Assembly: GCA_021018815.1 (NCBI GenBank)
Contig: JAITYX010000063.1
Span: 1,550,001-1,614,000, forward strand
DNA length: 64,000 bases
Reading direction: 5' to 3'
Origin: Talinum fruticosum
Lineage: Eukaryota; Streptophyta; Magnoliopsida; Caryophyllales; Talinaceae
Shown here: positions 1-12,139 of the stretch, one piece after another
How positions within the stretch are numbered: the stretch's first letter is position 1
How the letters are laid out: every line of letters begins with the position of its first letter
Program-made: the position numbers and the translations under genes
The notes under the pieces: generated by a model
Database searches by the model: none
The model's input: only the letters and a program-made list of their open reading frames with translations
What the model was told of the DNA's origin: nothing

Positions 1-1887
1 TCAAAGGTGTACCACACACTTAAAGGAAAATGCGTGCAGCTTAACTTACGGAACATGCTTCTCTTTTCAAACATCTTACAATCACTATCAGTAGTAAATT
101 TAATTAGGAGTTTGAATTGATAATTGAAAGATGCACATATATGTTATTATACACTCTAACACACATCCATTGAAAACATCATGTTTGAGCATCTGTATAA
201 GCAAATCTTTAATATAAACTACTGCCATAGTTTGTGCAAAAGTTGGATATTTTTTCAACAAGTAAAACCACAATAAAATAATATTACCTTTTTAAATTTG
301 ATGAGTACATCTTTCTTAAGTTGGGATACTTCAATACATGTCAAAATATCAAGAATCAAATTTTGTAATAAAAACTCCTAATAAGAAATAGCAAAGTTTT
401 CATAATAACAACCCCTAATGTCGGAATATTATTGTATGGTACAACATTGAATCTTTTTTTTTTTTAATTTTATCTTTGAGTCTCTATTTAGTGAAATTTC
501 TAATAAGAAAAAGAACACTCGACAAATAGCAAATTCGTTTTTGTAATGACCATTAGCAAACGCAAAGGACAGACAAATAGCAAATTCAATGTCATACAAT
601 TATGGACGGAAAATCATTGTGTGGATCAACATTGAATCATTTATGGATCATAATAAATCGACAATTGCCAAACAAAATAAAGGGAGATAGGTGGGCAGGT
701 GTGCCTCCTGCATTCTGAAACCATTAGCAAACGCAAAGGACAGACAAAAAGACCATTAGAATGGCCTAATCCCCACACCCACCCACCAATGGAGAGAGAA
801 AGGCTAAGAATATGCAAAATATTCAACATGATAAGTTGGTTCCTGATGGCCATCGTTTACTGCAGACATGAGAAGATTGGAAGTTTAAACTGCTTAAACG
901 TACACATTGAAGATTTAACCAGGATCAAGAGTGGTGAAGGAAGGAAAATAAGTAACAGAGATGAAATGAGTAACAGAAAGACAATGCCCTTTTGTTCAAA
1001 TTCGCAGTACATTTATCACCCTAAAACAGTATCTTTCTGCAAAATCAGCAAACTACTAAAAAGTATCCAAACATAAATTTACACAAACCCAAAAACAGGT
1101 GAGTGACAGAATTAATAGGAGTCAAATAGGCACATAAATTTCAGTGTAAGCATCCAGAGAGGGATTTGGATTTTAATTTCGGAGACAAAGGCGTATGTGC
1201 TTCTTTACATCTTAGGGTACCTCAAAATTCATTAACTGAAACAATCACAACTTGTTCACCAGGTACAGGCATATCAGTCAGGACAGAGCACTTGAGTATC
1301 AGAGGTTCAAGTATGAATATCCAACCCCCAACACCCCTAAAAAGGAACTATTTCTTATTGAGTGTATCACAAGTCATCCAAATTTTACAACTAAAAGGAA
1401 AATGAAATGAACCCAACAAATGTCATTAACTGGAACAGAACAGAGAAAATAAAAGATGATTTACATAGCTTACCTCACATTGTGGGATGGACTGACGCAG
1501 AGCTGTCAACGATAATCCAGAGAGAGATCTGAGACTGTCATAAGCCACTTATTGTGATAAAATGCACTTTGGCACAACACAAGCCACCTCCACTACTACA
1601 AATCATAGAGAAGAGAACTATAATGCCTCAACTGTTAGAGAACCTTTTGTATTACAATTCATGAAATGCCAGAAATAATTACACATGCTCATTTCTATTA
1701 CAATGTTGACAAGTTACTCTGAATTAAAAAACATCTCATAGTACCTTGCAACAACATTGGCACATGCATATCACATACATGTGAAACTGCTTTTTCATCT
1801 AAAGTTTTGATTAGTCTGAATGTGCAATCCACAAATAAAAACAAGCTTAGGCCCTCAGATCCTAGGTGCTAAGCTAAATCAAGGCCT
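1..1887. other. 3' flank of the NYN gene, no gene recognised
   Basis: AT-rich sequence downstream of the minus-strand NYN gene. Only short ORFs without recognisable domains occur on either strand. Part of it probably carries the 3' UTR, and possibly UTR introns, of that gene. An imperfect short direct repeat (a segment reading ccattagcaaacgcaaaggacagac) occurs near 548 and 720. I see no transposon ends and no RNA gene. Confidence 0.5.
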
Positions 1888-3481
1888 TCACAAGTCTTCA
1901 CCCAAGAACAGCCGCCAGGAATTTCTTTTTGTTCCTGGTTCCTCTTGCAAAACTACAACATCTCTCACCCTATCAAGCAGCTCCTCCAGCTCATTTACCC
2001 CAAACCTTCGATAGTCCAAAGGTTTTTGTACCTTTGCTGGTATATGGCCTCAAAACAACCAAGAAAGATCCTACACGAATAACTCACCAGTATCTCTTCC
2101 AGCTCATACTTAAATTGTAACAGGTTCTGGTCTTTAGTTTCAAATCGTCCAGCCATACTCGAATTTTGCTTCTCTACAACTCTTCTTTCATCAGGCTCTT
2201 CCACAACCACCCTCTCTTCATCAGAAAATTCATCAGATGACCCACAAACAGCGTTAGCTTCTGTGTTCTCTTCCTGAACTCCCTTCCCTCTCTTATCCTT
2301 TTTTGAAGGAAGTGATGGAGCACTAGGGCATCCTCTCCCATTCCGAAGGTACACAAATTTCTTTTGCCCCTTCCCCTCCACAGAAATTGCATCTGACATT
2401 TTCTTGAGAAGATTGACAAGTTTGAATGCCCCATACTCTGAAATATAGAGGGGCGACCAAACACCTTCTGGTATTCAGCAGGAACACGGACGAGGGGTAA
2501 GCATCCCCCAGATAACTCAAGTAGTTTTACTAACTGTCCCTTCAAACCGTTCACATCCCCAGGTTGTACCCAATTTGAATCATTTTGATCACCTGAAGCA
2601 GCAGAACCAGATGCAGCTTCATTGAGACCTGGGGGAAGAGATTGTGATCTTAATGTGTTAGTAAAGGCAGGCAAAGCAGCTGACACGCAACTGCTGTATT
2701 CGGCGAGTGACTGAGAAACAATTGAAAACTCCCTACAGTTGTAATAGCTCTGTGCTAAACCTCGATACACAATTGCTTCCTCTTCATTTCCATCAGCATT
2801 ATCACTTATATGGCAGCCCATCAAAAATCCAGTAACATCACCTGGTGTACCACGGTGGCAAGGTTTAGTTGGAGGCACAAAACCTTCTCCACGTGCCACA
2901 CTAGGCCAATCCCATACAAATCTACCAGCATTACACAAGGCAGATGAAACACCGACTCCAGAAGGAATGACAAGGATCACAGTATATCCACGTTGACCAA
3001 GTATGTGCAGAGCAGGAGCAAAGTCCACATCCCCAGAGATCAGCATAATGGAAGAAGGTGGTGAGTTGTCAAGGGCAAAAAGGAACATGTCAACCAAGAT
3101 AGCTTTATCAGCTGCATCCTTTCTCCCATTGGGAACATCTACGAGTTTCACACCTGTCCTCTGGCACCCTTCTCGCACCCTCCTAGGAAATGCATTGAAA
3201 TCTCCATATGCGGAGAACATTGTAACAGCTCCTTTAATTACAGGATGAACTCTTAATGCCATTCTAATATTCCCAGCAACATCCTCAGGGCGCACATCAC
3301 TAGGAACAGGGCAATTTTCAATGTCCCACAGGATAGCAACAGGCCCCTGAGAGGAGGTTCGGCTTGGCGGACTGGTTGAAGGTTGTACAACGTTAACATT
3401 AGAGTTGGGCACTTGGATAGCACTTTGCTCTGAGCATTCCATAGGAACTGCCCATTGTGTGGTATTGACATTCGAAACCAT
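1888..3481 (-). CDS. NYN-domain putative endoribonuclease, MARF1/limkain-b1-like (two frameshifts)
   Basis: Predicted PIN-like RNase of the NYN family; plant members are annotated as limkain-b1/MARF1-like and putatively act in RNA turnover. The start chosen is the ATG at 3481, just after a likely acceptor (ctgcag) of a leader intron. After a ~47-residue Ser/Pro-rich head, the NYN domain shows the acidic motifs ILWDIENCPVP, NGRKDAADKAILVDM and LISGDVDFAPAL, which supply the Asp residues expected of the active site. A second conserved block (about 310-370) resembles an OST-HTH/LOTUS-type fold (PAEYQKVFGRP, then LVNLLKKM). An acidic linker (SSDEFSDEERVVVEE) and a conserved tail (SCRIFLGCFEAIYQQRY) follow. 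The frame is broken twice, at a G run (2450-2453) and a T run (2023-2027, plus-strand bases). Restoring one base at each gives exactly 532 codons including stop. No intron is needed inside the coding region. It is either a recent pseudogene or an intact gene with assembly indels; I favour the latter. Confidence 0.8.
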
Positions 3482-4850
3482 TATTTTAATGAGAAAACCT
3501 GCAGTCAACAAGAGGAAATGCTCTTACAATAGCGCCAAATATACACGATCCAGTCAACAGACAACATCACATCCAAAAGTCCTGAGATTTTCTAGCACTC
3601 AAAAGTTAACCAACAATAGTCAAAATCAGAAGGGTGGTACACTATGCTATAGCATAAAAGAAGACACAAATATCTCAGGAATTTAACATAATAAAACACC
3701 TGGCTTGCCCCCAAACCCAGAAAACATAATCTAGTGACACAAAAGTATAGAGAGGTTGTTGCATGATATAAACATCCATACTTGTGAAGGACCAAATTTT
3801 TCTGTTGGTACTAGAATTGCATGATTGCTGCCTAATCACCCTTTACATTTACTTATCATGCACGCTCGGCCATCAAAACCCATCTCCATAGTCTGGATAG
3901 CTGAAGAATGGACTATTTTTTCAGTTTGCATTAAAGTGGACTGAAACAAATGTCTACCTAAACTTTATCTGTTTCCTTTCCATGGGCTAGTAGGTAGTCA
4001 ACGGTTTTTAAACCTAAGGACTTAACTGGTTTCTCTGCAATTTTGCAATTTAAGGGTAAGATTGCTGGATCAGAACCTCCCTCCTCCGCAGCCTAACGAC
4101 GGAACTTCTCGGTATGGATTTTTACTGAGCACTCCCCCTCCCCCAAAAAGAATTCGTATCATCGACTCTAAATCCATAGTTCATCGATGATATAATGCAA
4201 TAACTCAATATCTTGATTCAAAGCTAGAAAATACATGAAAAGGAAAATTGACACTGGAAAAATAAAACTTCCCAGAAAAAACGAAAAGCTAGGAATTTCA
4301 GATACAAAAAAACAAAAAACAAGCACGAACAATCAAAAATCTAATCATAATAAATTCAATAAACGGAAAACTTGAAAAGATCCGAAGTAAAATCGGAAAT
4401 TCAAGTCTTCCAGACAATGAACCAACAGCTTAAGTTCCAAATCCTGAAGAAACCGCTCACTAACAGCACTAATTGTAGATTGAGAAAGGCGATCTTTGCA
4501 ATTACTATGAACTACACGAAGAGAATCGCACTCTGAAAACAAATTCAACAATAATACTCAATTATCGACAATGGGTAGATTAAAGCCCGGAGGAAAGAGA
4601 GTAGTAAAGTACCAGCTCGAGTGGAGACGACTGTGGCGGTGGAGGTGGTGATGATGATGGCGGCGGCAGCGGCGGCGGCCGGCGGAGCAGCTTCCGGGTG
4701 AAGAAAAGTGAGGAAAGAGACGGAGGAGGCAGAGAGAGAGAGGGAGGGAAAGGAAGAGGATGATGACGAGCGAGGGTCGAGAAAGATCGTGTCGTGTTTC
4801 GTGAGACGACCGACCCGTTACTCAATCTTTTCATTTTTCTTTTTTTCACA
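3482..4850 (-). promoter_or_regulatory. Leader exon, leader intron and promoter of the NYN gene
   Basis: No conserved protein is encoded here. A likely intron acceptor lies about 20 bases upstream of the NYN start codon. The GC-rich block at about 4575-4800, with GGC/GAG-type repeats on the plus strand, looks like a non-coding first exon and core promoter. It can be read as an 89-residue proline-rich ORF (MKKRKMKRLSN...), which I regard as a chance ORF or upstream ORF. The intron would be about 1 kb and contains a SINE-like remnant. Exon borders are inferred and not proven. Confidence 0.4.
4010..4145 (+). repeat. SINE-like 3' end remnant in the leader intron
   Basis: The stretch reading aagggtaagattgctgg, then a CCTCCCTCCTCCGCAGC block and ...TCTCGGTATGG, follows the order of the conserved 3' region of widespread plant tRNA-derived SINEs (a GTAAGGYTGC box, a CCC-rich box, then a GGGTAT-like box). 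No clean A/B boxes or target-site duplication were found, so it would be old or truncated. Confidence 0.3.
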
Positions 4851-5889
4851 TTTTACTCTTTCTTTTTTCTTGTTTTACAATTAATTATCCATAGATTTTT
4901 TGAGGGAAAATTAGGCTCAGGCCACATACACACAGGTTTGGGAAACGGTCCATGTGCAATAAAATGAATAATTAGAAAGGACGGAACTGCCCTAGTTAAG
5001 ATGTACATTAAAATTTCAGCTACAAAGATTTCACACTTATTTCCTAATCCTACTGTAACATAGAATACAGAGCTGGAAATTGAGTTATTTATCACCTACA
5101 AGGAAGCTTGTGCCCAAGTCTAACTTAATGGTAAGGCACTAGAAATAGAAAACCTAATGGATAGAGATAAAACGACAAGCACCCATTTGCTAAAACCGTG
5201 CGAGCGGGAATGGTGTATGTTCATGACTACACTTTGATCCCACTCGATGTTCCTTTTCCATTTTCTTCTAGTAGTTCGACTTATCTAGAAAAATTGTCGG
5301 TTAGATGTGGTCACTCATTCCTTTAGGGAGTGAGAGAGTAAGAAGGAAAGGGTGGGTGGCCCCTAACGTGTTTTTTTTGGAGGAATTCAATGTAGTCGGT
5401 GGAACGAAGCGCATATAGGAAACGAATCGGGCATCTATGGAGAGAATAAACCTTCCTTCCGTAACCTATACTTTGTTCCGCTTACTGCTCGCCTCTCTCT
5501 CAATTCTCTAAAGTAAAGGGCTCTTATGCACTCTACTCGCCCGCTCACAAAGTTTGAGTTGACTTCGAATAGGTTGGTCCCAAGCGAACAACTCGGTGGC
5601 TCGAGGGAAAGCAATGTGATTTACTAACTTATAACTAACCAATTTGGGGATGCAAACAAAGAACAACTATCAACTCGACTTAAGCCTTTGTCACTCTCCC
5701 CTTCCTTAGAGCAAAAGCAAGCCCATCTAATCCTCCATCCATTACCCCTTTCCCGCCTTCGACTTCCTCATTTTAATCGTTCTAGTTTTTATCAACTTAT
5801 CTTAATGCGTAAAAGAAGGTGACTTATTTATTGAATTCGATCATAGTGAACTTTTTATGGGGAGAACAACCAGGAAGGAAAAGGAGTCA
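4851..5889. other. Unassigned insertion-like segment, possibly organelle-derived
   Basis: No gene is supported here. From about 5160 to 5860 the sequence is less AT-rich than its surroundings, with runs such as ctactcgcccgctcac and ggctcgagggaaagc. That texture resembles plant mitochondrial intergenic DNA. I found no mitochondrial gene in it, so an organellar origin is only a guess. The right edge passes into a LINE fragment. Confidence 0.25.
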
Positions 5890-7190
5890 TTGGAAGAAGA
5901 AAGAGGTACTATTATTTCTAACTAAAGGAATTAGAGGACTTGGTATTCGGGATGTTAATCGCCTAGTAATACTCTCTATATGAAACAAGCATGGTGAATG
6001 TATAGGGAACGGAACTTGCTCTAGTGAAAGTTTATAAAGCAAAATATGGCATGTCATCCCAGTCCAAGGATACAAGATTGAGAAAATTGGAAAAGAGGAC
6101 CGTGGGGCTAGAGAGGACTATGTGAAGCGGTTCAAACATTCAAGGATGGCCTGGGAGGGAAAGTAGGAAATGGGAGGATTATTAGGATTAAAAAGGATAG
6201 GTGGTTGATGGGGCGATCGGTGATTTTTCAAAACGATCAAGCAAATCTTCAAGGAGAGAATGTTACTATCTTAGACCTCTTCAAAGGGAATTGCAAAGAA
6301 TGGGACGTGACAAAGATTAGAAGATTGTTCTCTTGGGATATAGCAAGGAAGATATTAACAATACCAATTTGCGACGATCAATAGAAGAATAATATCCAAT
6401 AGGACCTTAGCAAAGACTCGTGACTTTATAGTTAAATTCAGCTACGCTTTCTTGGCCAGTGGGAGGCTTCCTCGGGAGATAAAGACAAAGGTATAGGCTA
6501 TGAAAAATTTTGGGCCATCAAGTTGTTACCTAAGATAAAAATCTTTGGTTGGAAGATTATTCAGAGTACTTTTCCTCGGGGATTAAGTTGAGAAAGATGG
6601 GTTTGGTGGAAGAATTTAGGCATGTGGAGATATGAGCTTAAGAACAAAGAGGCCAAACAATTTGCAAGGAAATCACTTCAACAAAAAGTAGTTGGGGACA
6701 TAATAGGCATGCCAAGCAAGAATGAAATTAGTTGTTAGGAAGGGTGTTAAGGTCAACAACACGTTGGTCTTGGTTACGGATGGTGCCTAAAATGCAACAA
6801 TGATGGAAACAGGAGCAACATGGGTGGCTCTACAGAATGATAGAGAAATCACACAAGGCCACTACATGGGGTTTGCACAGAGTGCGCTTCAAATAGAGTA
6901 TCTAGCGTTGGAACTAGTATTGGACGAACCAAAATGGAAAAGGATTGACTATGACATCATCAAAGCGGACTCGGCTCAACTAATATCCGAACTATGACAA
7001 CAACAATGTAATTTCCAGAGAAAACAAGGGTTGACATCACATAATTAATAACAATTTAGATAGTTTTTTATCGGTGCGTATTATCAAGGTAGTTGGATAT
7101 TTGTTAAACAGACTCATGTCCTAGCAAGGAAAGCTAGGAGGAGAAGGTGTTCTAAATGTTATCCGTCTCATTGACCAAAAAAAAGGAAAA
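5890..7190 (+). mobile_element. 5'-truncated LINE (L1-type) remnant: RT C-terminus, zf-RVT and RNase H
   Basis: Broken reading frames on the plus strand resemble the C-terminal part of plant L1-type ORF2. A GLGIRDVNR block (end of the reverse transcriptase) comes first. Next are a W-x-VGNGRIIRI-like segment with RWLMG and a long zf-RVT-like stretch (DLFKGNCKEWDVTKIRRLFSWD). An RNase H-like segment lies at 6800-6997 (ALELVLDEPKWKRIDYDIIKADS). It ends in an A-rich tail near 7170-7190. Many stops and shifts show it is dead. The upstream part is missing, as is usual for 5'-truncated LINE insertions. It is not an intact gene. Confidence 0.6.
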
Positions 7191-7276
7191 AGATATGCAT
7201 AAAATTTATTCATATACATGTGTGTATATCACATATGTGCATGTGTATATCACATATGCATAAAATTTATTCATGA

Positions 7277-7900
7277 AGTTGTAGGAGGCAAAAATTCATT
7301 ACCCAACTATTTTCCGCCGCGTGAAAAATAAATTATTTTTTTATTTGACTTATTGTAAGTTGCCACGTGTAAAATTGGTTTCGAAAAGCCTTTAAAATTA
7401 AAATCGAAAGAAATTAAATTCCGGTCAATTAGAAACCGCCACGTGTCGCCGATGATGTAGAAAATAGTAAATATTTCTTTTAAGAAATAATTACTAAATT
7501 ATGGGCCCAAGCCCAAAACTCAAGTCAAACCCCGACTCCAATAAGGCTATAAATAGAGGTTATCTCCTTATTTTTCACACACATTCAAGCATCTACAAAA
7601 TTCGGAGCTCGGATTGTAAATAGCATCCAGCTACCAAGTGTCAATGATCAAAGTCTACAAGACTCTCGAGCACATCCGGATCGGGAACCACCCAGCGTTC
7701 ATCATCTACCTCTTCATCAACGTTCAAGATCAAGCTACAACGCCCTCTAATTGTTCAAGATACAAGGAGATTGAATCAAAGGATTACATTTATTGTATTC
7801 AATACATAGATTGTACCCATTAAACAAAAATCAATACAAATTATATTTGTTTCCTAATTTCCTGTCTTTATTTATTTGAGACTCGAAATTTGTGTTGACA
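7277..7900 (+). repeat. Putative 5' LTR of the Tat element
   Basis: The segment has LTR-like organisation. It holds a TATA box (tataaata at about 7548) inside ggctataaatagaggt, a downstream transcribed-region-like stretch, A/T-rich polyadenylation-like sequence near 7800-7850, and a TG...CA-type right end at 7900. The left end is uncertain: tgtaggagg near 7277 is my best choice. A direct repeat (atatgcataaaatttattcat) at 7192 and 7254 lies just outside it. Confidence 0.5.
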
Positions 7901-8649
7901 AGTTTTGGCACGCTCGATGGGACCTTTGCCTCTCATCTCTTTCTCCAAACAAATCAACACTCTACACCTTTGAAGAACACATGGCTCCCAAGAATGCGAG
8001 TCACTCAATCTTCAAAGAACAAAACTATTGGATCCACTTCTCGAGGATCCACCAACCCTAGCGATACATCTAGCAAAATGATGACTAGAAGTATGGGAAG
8101 AGGCTGCTGCTTGCTATTGCTGTGAAGGAACCAAGTATAGCTGCATCATTTCAGCTACGTCCGATTCGAAACCTTGACTCCAACCTGCTCAATGGAGTCA
8201 ATCAAACCGTGTCACATATCGGTCCGAATGAGAGAGTTGTTCATGTCTTCAACTTGAAGCGGACGATTCCTCGTGGGATGGACGAACTCCAAGCTCACAC
8301 CAACCATATCTTCATGCTTTTTGGTGAATCCACACCTCCATCTCCCAAAGACTTGTTGTTCTCTCAATCTGAAGTTGAATCCTCTAACACTATCATCATG
8401 CCAGTAATAGTGACAGGAGCTTTAACATTGAAGAACAACTGAATGAGATGAAGGAAATACTAGCAAGACTTGTTAAAGAAGGGCGCAGAAAAGGATGCGC
8501 AAATCAAGCTTCAAAGTGAGCAAATCGCTAGCCTGATAAAGAAGTTGGAGAAGAAGTCATCTGAAGCTTCTAACAAAGGCTCGACAACAAGGGATCCGAT
8601 AAAGAGTCCAACCACGATGAAGAATTTGATGATGAACACAAGGAGACTC

Positions 8650-9340
8650 CATCGACTTTAATGTCCGTTGAACAAATCCGTAACTTAATTGTAAAGGCGG
8701 TTAAGAATCGGCTAGGAGAAGGGTCTCATAAGTCTCACCTGTACATGAAGCATTATACTAAGAGGATCGATGCCTTAAGAATGCCGCATGGCTATCAACC
8801 ACCGAAGTTCCAACAGTTCGATGTTAAAGGCAATCTTAAGCAACACATTGCGATCTTCATCGAAACCTGCAGCGAATGTTGGCACGGAAGGAGATAGGTT
8901 GGTAAAGCGGTTTGTTCGAACTCCGAAAAGAATTGCTTTTGACTAGTACACGGACTTAGAGCCGGAATCCATCAACAAGCTGGGAACAGATGGAACAAGA
9001 ATTCCTTAATAGGTTCTATAGCACCCAACGCGTTGTTAGTATGACAGAACCGACTAATGCACAACGACAAGAAGATGAACCTGTTCTCGATTATATCAAT
9101 CGCCGAGGAGCCTTCAGCCTCGAATGCAAGGATGATTGTCCGAAGCATCTGCTGTGGAGATGTGTACTCACGGCATGGAATGGGACTTGCTTTACATTCT
9201 GCAAGTGAGCAAGCTAAGGACTTTCCAAGAATTGGCTACCAAGGCTCATGACATTGAAATGACAATAACAGGATGTCGCAATAAGTCTTCCTCCTCATAT
9301 GAATCGAAAAAGGATTAGGGGGACTACAAGAAGAGTACTA
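8650..9340 (+). pseudogene. Tat-lineage gag remnant
   Basis: Three-frame reading shows the capsid-type gag seen in Tat elements. It begins with a MPHGYQPPKFQQFD block, followed by the segments TDLEPESI, EQEFLNRFYSTQR and PVLDYINR and an ELATKAHDIEM helix. Several frameshifts and in-frame stops interrupt it. Gag would form the virus-like particle of the element. A basic, Lys-rich downstream segment (about 9850-10270) is probably the gag-pol linker. Confidence 0.65.
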
Positions 9341-10399
9341 AGTCCTCCTAAACATTGACTAAAGAGTCAATGTCTATTTCCGAGTGGAAAGTCGATGCGA
9401 ATTTCGTGAAGCCTAAGCCGAGCAAAAGAAGATCACATACTCTAAGGATGTTACGAGGAAATATCCTACGCTAAAGGAGCTTCAGGAGAAGAAGTACCTA
9501 TTCCCGGACTCGAGACTTGTCAAGAATATTGGATGATTTGCTAGAAAACAAGGTAATTGAGCTTCCTGAACCAAAGCGGCTAGAAGAAGCTAGAAAGAAT
9601 AATGTCGATACCATAGGGTTAGCAGTCACCCTCTTGAGCAGGGTATCACACTCAAGGAGTGTATTATGCAGCTGGCAAAGGATGGGAAGATCATATTGGA
9701 TGTTGACGACACAGCTGAGGCCAATGGCACCTCCATCTAACTAGCGAATTCTCCGCTTTCACGACCATTACAGTCTTGTCAAAAGGAAATTCCTGATTGG
9801 GCTTCGTCTCCCAAAATAGAAGTATTTACACTTCAATTTAGAAGTCTAGAACCAATGATCTTACCATTAATAGTACAAGCACCACACATGAAAGTCAATT
9901 CTACTGTAGACATTCCGACTGAAGATCAAGAAGGATGGACCCTTGTCACTCATCGGAGACCAAGGAAAGAAATTTGTGTTCATCCACCACTTGTTCATCA
10001 TAGAAAAAGACAAAACAAAAGGAAGAACCCTAAGCGTCCGAAGAACAAGAAAAAGTCAAAGACAAACAAAAAACAAGAAATCCAACCTGTTGACTTACTT
10101 GAGCAAGAGCCACTTGTTCCCGTCACCTTAGAGGAGTTCTTTCCATCAAATTTCTTCGAGAAAGTTACAGTGAACATGACGTCGTTTTTAGAGCTTAAGG
10201 ACCAAAAAGATCGGGAGGACGAAGTGCAAGAGAGTCTTTCAAAACGTGACGATAAGACTCGATGGTACTAGAAGCCTTACTAAAACACATGGGTTTGAGG
10301 CAAATTTTTAATTTTCCGGAAGAAATGCACCAAGCATGTAGTTGAGGTCTTGCTCCACCCGGATCTTTACACGGATAAGATCAAGGATGTAGGAGAACC

Positions 10400-10850
10400 G
10401 GTAAAATGACCTAATCAATATGCCACTTGCAATAGTGCTATAACTTTCACCGACGATGACTTGCTATTAGGCTTTAAGCCTCATAATCATCCTCTATTTG
10501 TGACGAGCTATATCAAATAACAAAAAGTTAAGCATATATTAGTAGACGAGAGGATCATTGTCAACATCATGCCTAAATCCATGATGAATGACTTAGGCAT
10601 CACTGTGGAAGAGCTTTCCAAAAGCGGAATGGTGATTCAAGGATTCAATCTTGAAGGTCAAAGGGCAATTGGCATGATTCGTTTTGAACTAGAAATGGCC
10701 GATTCATTGACTACGTCAATCTTTCACGTGATTGATTTAAAAACATCTTACAAGTTGTTGCTTGGACAACCGTGGCTTCATGAACACGAAATAGTCACTT
10801 CCACCCCTTCATCGGTGCCTCAGGTACTATCGTGGTAGTGAAAAGAAGAT
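10400..10850 (+). pseudogene. Retropepsin-like protease remnant of the Tat element
   Basis: The reading MPKSMMNDLGITVEELS... through IDLKTSYKLLLGQPWLHE is typical of the C-terminal half of gypsy aspartic proteases (the LLGQPWLH motif). The region that should hold the catalytic Asp (about 10520-10560) reads VDERIIVNIM. The expected D-[ST]-G is not apparent there, which fits an inactive copy. Confidence 0.6.
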
Positions 10851-12139
10851 TGATGGGGATGTCAAGCCTTTTACTAAAGCATAGTCACATTTTGTTGATG
10901 CTAGGTTCTTGAAGAAGGTACATCACATAAGGAAACGATGTTGTTAGCAATTTCTTCAACAGGAAAAGCTAGCCCAAAAGTTGTTAAGGATACTCATGTG
11001 GTACCAAAAGATAATAGTGCAATACAACAACAAAATGAATCAAAGAGTAGTAAGAAGGAAAACACATGCCAACCTCGCTAAGCAAGTTCAACAAACCGTG
11101 ACGACAAACCCGACACCTCCGAGTCTTGAGGTATGTTCCAAAGTCTCGTCATACAGAGGGTGATTCCCCTTTCGGTGGATGTACAAGTAGAAACTCGACG
11201 TCCAAGTTGGCAAGAAGATCGACAAGCCCGATTTGAGTATCTTGAAGCAAAGTGTGGTAATGTTTGTGAGACAGGTGTATCGATCGAAGGTAACTACACC
11301 CCTTCTACCCGGGTTTGTCTCTTCTTCGAAAGCCTATCGAGGAAGGATGATAATTTGCAACATATGCGAACCAAAGAGGGATTTGATCCAAACGCGTATA
11401 AGCTCATGGAGAAAGCAGAGTTACAACTTTGTTAACCCCGCTGCACTAGGGAAAGTGGTTAAAGCTAAAACCTATGGCATTAATGAAACCCGGAAAAGAT
11501 TCAAGAATAGGGTGGCTCGGTGGAAGTCTTAAAAATTGGCCTAGGCTATACACCGCCCTAACCAATTAGGATATATGGGCGATGGAAAGACAAGTAATCT
11601 ATCATTTAGTACATTGTGGCAAAAGAGGTGGAGGACAATGATGATGAAGATGTCCGACCTACCGCCGAGTCCTTAGTATTCGATAGGTTACAATCGTCTA
11701 CCTCATAAAGACGCCCTTTCGTGTTCATAAGAATAGGGGAGGCCAAACCCCTAAACCCTTGGCATTCTATAGAATAAAAGGAAGTAGGCAATCAAGACCT
11801 TCGGTTTTTAACGAGAATCAACCAAGGGGAAGATGTGTCTAAGCTATCACCTCTTCAATAGAAAGACCCGATGTTCCTTCGTCTTAGCGATACGAGTGAA
11901 GTACAAAGTTTTATCCCTTCTCGTATGAAGTGCATCTCAACACTCGGATATGAAGACAAATGGCTTCGTTGAGAGTAAAATAACGCATTGTGGTTCTTAC
12001 TTGGTCAACAAGGTGACTCTAGTCCTAAAAAGAATGTAAAGCAAGAAAAAGTAGCTTCATCGAATCATATTACGGTTCGGTAACGAGAAGATTCGGACCC
12101 GGAGATAGAGCTTGTAGAAACTCCTCAAACTCTTGAAGA

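Noticed and set aside
2055..2065. GTGAGT splice donor near the NYN 3' end, implying a last intron
   Set aside because: The frame continues through it as conserved sequence (VSYSCRIFLGCF...), and a single-base shift at 2023-2027 explains the rest better than an intron.
1995..2399. Separate 134-residue gene overlapping the NYN ORF
   Set aside because: It is the continuation of the NYN protein after a one-base shift at 2450-2453, not an independent gene.
4580..4849. 89-residue proline-rich minus-strand ORF in the NYN leader
   Set aside because: Composition is driven by GGC/GAG simple repeats, there is no recognisable domain, and it lies where a non-coding first exon is expected.
7192..7276. 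Short direct repeat (atatgcataaaatttattcat) as target duplication of the Tat element
   Set aside because: Both copies are on the same side of the element and too long for a gypsy 4-6 bp duplication.
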